Assembly (NCBI RefSeq): GCF_041102575.1
Contig: NZ_JBGCUE010000005.1
Span: 124,001-188,000 of the forward strand
Reading direction: 5' to 3'
Source of the DNA: Tenuifilum sp. 4138str
Lineage (GTDB): Bacteria; Bacteroidota; Bacteroidia; Bacteroidales; Tenuifilaceae
DNA: 64,000 nucleotides
The position numbers and the translations under genes are program-made. Shown here piece after piece: positions 61,536 to 64,000 of the stretch. The notes under the pieces are model-generated. The model was not told the DNA's origin and did no database searches. It saw nothing but the letters and a program-made list of their open reading frames with translations. The number at the start of each line of letters is the position of its first letter. The stretch's first letter is position 1.

Positions 61536-62706
61536 AATTACATTAGTTCTCGTTACGGTTGCTTTTGCTGGTGTTACAAGAGCTCAAATTTCATTTGATA
61601 GGGTTTTGCAGCAGGTTGATTCTAACAACCTTATGCTAAAAGCGCTAAGGCAAAAGCTTGAAGCCGAGAGGATAGCTGCCCGGATAGGGATATCGCCCAG
61701 TAACCCTCAAGCCGAGGTTATTTACCAATGGGGTAGCCCTGTCGATCTTGGAAATAAAACCACAATCAGTATTACGCAGCAGTTCGATTTTCCAACCGCA
61801 TATATTTATAGGGCCAAGCTTGCCAAAGGCATGGCAAGTGCTTTGGAGAACGAGTTTAGGTCAAAGCGCTCTGAGGTGCTTCAAAAAGCTGGTTTGCTTT
61901 ACGCCGATTTGGTTTACCACAACGCTCTTTTAGTTGAGTTAAATAGGCAGCTGAAAAATGCCATGGTTATTGCCCAATCGCTTAAGCAAAAGTTTGAGGC
62001 TGGTGAAATAGGTGTAATTCCATACACACAGGCAGAACTTGTTTACCATGAGTTAAATTCAAGGATCATCCAAATTAGGTTAGAGCAAAAAAGTATAGCC
62101 GATGAGCTTGTAACTTTGAATGGTTCGGTTCCCATAGCCATTACTGATTCCGTTATGCTTGTTCCTGAATTGCCCGACAGCTTTGAATCGTGGCTCGGAG
62201 TTGCTGAATCGCAAAATCCTGAGCTGGCCTACCTGAAAAGCGAAACCGAAAATAGTCGTTTAAAGCTTAAACTTTCAAAGGCAGAGGTTTTGCCCACTTT
62301 TAACGCTGGTTATGCCAGCGAGAAGGTAGGAGGTGAACGCTTTCAGGGCATTGTTGCTGGTATTTCCATTCCATTATGGGAAAAGTCAAATACAGTGAGG
62401 TATGCAAGGGCTATGAATAGGTATATGCAATTGAATACTGATGATTACCTTTATTCCTTTAGGCAAAGTTCACAACGTCTTTTCAGTAAGGTTAAAGCAT
62501 TGCAAGAGCTTACAAATCACCTTAGCCAATACATCAGTACTTTTGATATTGCTGATAAGTTATACCTAGCGCTACAAAAGGGAGAAATATCAATTGTTGA
62601 TTACTACACCGAGCTAAACAGTTACAACAGTATCAAGGAACGATTACTTGAAGTTCAGCATGAGTGCCTTAAGGCTTACATTGAGCTGAATAGGTTTTCG
62701 TATTGA
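61519..62706 (+). CDS. TolC-family outer-membrane efflux channel
   Basis: 396 aa from the ATG at 61519 (a GTG two codons upstream is possible). Signal peptide (MITRSKITLVLVTVAFAGVTRAQ); two coiled-coil repeats (LRQKLEAERIAARIGIS, EIGVIPYTQAELVYHELNSRI ... ESQNPELAYLKSETENSRLKLKLSKAEVLPTFNAGY), with the usual VPLW-like GISIPLWEK. It forms the outer-membrane exit for the preceding pump, and its start inside the pump gene supports translational coupling. Confidence 0.88.
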   Translation: MITRSKITLVLVTVAFAGVTRAQISFDRVLQQVDSNNLMLKALRQKLEAERIAARIGISPSNPQAEVIYQWGSPVDLGNKTTISITQQFDFPTAYIYRAKLAKGMASALENEFRSKRSEVLQKAGLLYADLVYHNALLVELNRQLKNAMVIAQSLKQKFEAGEIGVIPYTQAELVYHELNSRIIQIRLEQKSIADELVTLNGSVPIAITDSVMLVPELPDSFESWLGVAESQNPELAYLKSETENSRLKLKLSKAEVLPTFNAGYASEKVGGERFQGIVAGISIPLWEKSNTVRYARAMNRYMQLNTDDYLYSFRQSSQRLFSKVKALQELTNHLSQYISTFDIADKLYLALQKGEISIVDYYTELNSYNSIKERLLEVQHECLKAYIELNRFSY

Positions 62707-62744
62707 TATTTTGCTTGATTAAGTAATATTTGTTCAATAGTAAA

Positions 62745-62777
62745 AAATCGCGCATTCTTTGATGCGCGTTTTTTTAT
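62745..62777 (+). terminator. Terminator of the efflux operon
   Basis: CGCGCAT (62749-62755), TTCTTTG region, ATGCGCG (62762-62768), then seven T. The remainder of 62707-63017 has no gene. Confidence 0.85.
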
Positions 62778-62981
62778 TAACCAGTGGATGATGTAGTAGC
62801 AGTTAGCTATCAAATAGCTTCTCAAAACTACACATAACGCATTGAACCCTAAAGCTGGCAAGCCTAATAATGGTTGGTAAGTATTGATGGTATAAGCAAA
62901 TCATTTTTTGCAACATTTTCTCAAATCTTGCTCATTAGTAATTATTATGAATTATTTCAGTAAGTCTGCACTCAACTGGAG

Positions 62982-62989
62982 TATCTTTG
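62982..62989 (+). promoter_or_regulatory. -7 element of the GH30 gene promoter (TATCTTTG)
   Basis: Match to TAnnTTTG, 28 bp before the start codon. Confidence 0.5.
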
Positions 62990-63017
62990 TAAAACAAAAT
63001 CAAAAATGGAATTAGGA

Positions 63018-64000
63018 TGAAAGCGATACAGTTGTTAGCCCTCACAGCGTTTTCTTTTCTTGCATTTTCATCTTGCCAAAAAGAAAGAACCGATAGGGTA
63101 AATAGCAATTCAGGCATTTCATTTGCCGGTAAGACCTATGAGGTTTTCACAACAGCAAACGATTCGGTTACTCGCTTAGCTCTAACTTCAAAAGGGAAAT
63201 TCGATTTGGCTCGTCAACCATTTGAAACCGAAGTGGCTGTTTTTGTAAACCCAAGTAAACAGTTTCAGGAGATAATTGGTATTGGTGGAGCTATTACCGA
63301 TGCTGCTGCGGAAACCTTTGCCCGTTTAACACCTGAGAATCAGCAAAAGCTATTGGAGGCTTACTTTCATCCTGAAAAGGGGATAGGTTACACATTTATA
63401 CGCACCAGTATTCATAGCTGCGATTTTAGCAGCAGCAGTTACACATATATTGCCGATGGCGATAGCGCGCTAGCTACCTTTAGCATAGCGCACGACATGC
63501 AGTACAGGCTACCACTCATTAAAAAAGCGTTTGAAATATCGGGCAGTAACACTAAACTTCTTGCAAGCCCATGGAGTCCACCTGCATTCATGAAAGATAA
63601 CAATAACATGCTTTACGGTGGTAAGCTTTTGCAGCGTTACTACCAGTCGTGGGCTAATTATTTTGTTCGGTTCATACAGGAATATGAGAAAGCCGGAATT
63701 CATGTTTGGGGTGTTACTGTTCAGAATGAGCCTATGGCTCGTCAAACTTGGGAGTCGTGCATATTTACTGCTGAGGAGGAGCGCGATTTCCTGAAGCATT
63801 ACCTTGGCCCTACCTTTTGGAATAACGGGCTTAAGGATAAAAAGATAATTATTTGGGACCACAACCGCGATTTGATGCCTTACCGTGCTGATGTCATATT
63901 TTCAGACCCCGAAGCATCGAAATACGCTTGGGGCATTGGCTATCACTGGTATGAGGATTGGTGGGGCGGGAAAAAGATGTACGATAACGTAAGGAATGTT
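63018..64000 (+). CDS. GH30-family glycoside hydrolase lipoprotein (3' truncated by window)
   Basis: 327 codons visible from ATG 63018; the gene runs past the window end. Lipobox FSSC (MKAIQLLALTAFSFLAFSSC), then an N-terminal beta module and a TIM barrel: FQEIIGIGGAITDAAAETF (GGAxTDA), TFIRTSIHSCDFSSSSYTY, LLASPWSPPAFMK and GVTVQNEPMARQTWESC with the acid/base Glu in QNEP, GIGYHWYEDW. This matches glucosylceramidase-like GH30 enzymes, which act on beta-1,6-glucans, glucosylceramides or related beta-glycosides. The nucleophile Glu lies beyond the window, so substrate is unassigned. Confidence 0.9.

Noticed and set aside
62935-63117. Minus-strand 60-codon frame at the GH30 start
   Set aside because: Antisense to the signal peptide of the GH30 gene, which has a good promoter and domain support.
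1-64000. tRNA, rRNA and riboswitch genes
   Set aside because: I looked for T-loop/anticodon patterns and for known riboswitch cores near ribD and metabolic genes and saw none; a covariance search would be needed to exclude them.

Overview
The window looks like a chromosomal segment of a Bacteroidota bacterium, probably an anaerobic or microaerophilic Bacteroidales/Marinilabiliales-type lineage. The signs are type IX secretion (T9SS) sorting domains, a TonB-dependent receptor with an N-terminal carboxypeptidase-like domain, DUF5686, absence of obvious Shine-Dalgarno sites, TAnnTTTG -7 promoter elements, a PPi-type phosphofructokinase, a ferredoxin-dependent 2-oxoacid oxidoreductase and bacteriohemerythrin. 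The species cannot be named from sequence alone.

Layout. 1-5.3 kb: the end of a CoA-transferase gene overlapping a two-gene 2-oxoacid:ferredoxin oxidoreductase (beta and gamma subunits fused), then phosphofructokinase with a small membrane protein, and trmJ. 5.4-10.7 kb: a T9SS cargo protein, class II photolyase, a secreted nucleotide phosphodiesterase and a secreted alpha/beta hydrolase. 10.9-15 kb: recQ with an ABC transporter pair (minus strand). 15-22.7 kb: kdsD-tatC-DUF5686-patB, a beta-lactamase-fold hydrolase and a dihydroorotate dehydrogenase-like enzyme. 22.8-27.1 kb: an AT-rich accessory island with a HEPN-like protein, an attC-like site, a complete group II intron (24219-26232) and an orphan lipoprotein. 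27.3-29.6 kb: an orphan exported protein and a repeat block. 29.6-44 kb: dnaE, trxA, a LOG-family gene, an S41 peptidase, ribD, prmC-recX, a CotH-kinase T9SS protein, VOC+SDR genes and a MORN-repeat protein. 44-54.7 kb: a likely phosphate-response locus (right-handed-helix lipoprotein, small carboxypeptidase-like-domain protein, TonB receptor, divergent PhoB/OmpR-type regulator, then after a 2-kb repeat field a hemerythrin and a PiT phosphate transporter fused to a PhoU-like tail). 54.8-62.7 kb: a LytS/LytTR-type two-component pair divergent from a His-rich small protein and a CusBA/CzcBA-TolC metal-efflux operon. 63-64 kb: the start of a GH30 glycosidase lipoprotein.

The most interesting non-coding signals are: (1) arrays of TTAAC-like half-sites at exact 11-bp period upstream of five genes of the 44-54.7 kb locus, in four of them in the same helical phase (22 + 11n bp) from the -7 element, which suggests a Bacteroidota Pho-box regulon; (2) three copies of a 141-nt nested-hairpin element inside larger dispersed repeats at 28.6, 50.5 and 51.2 kb; (3) an attC-like site directly upstream of a HEPN-like gene, with a group II intron in the opposite orientation next to it, whose exon-binding sites can be read; (4) a family of short repeats (core with a doubled AGTTAGAGGA) scattered between genes.
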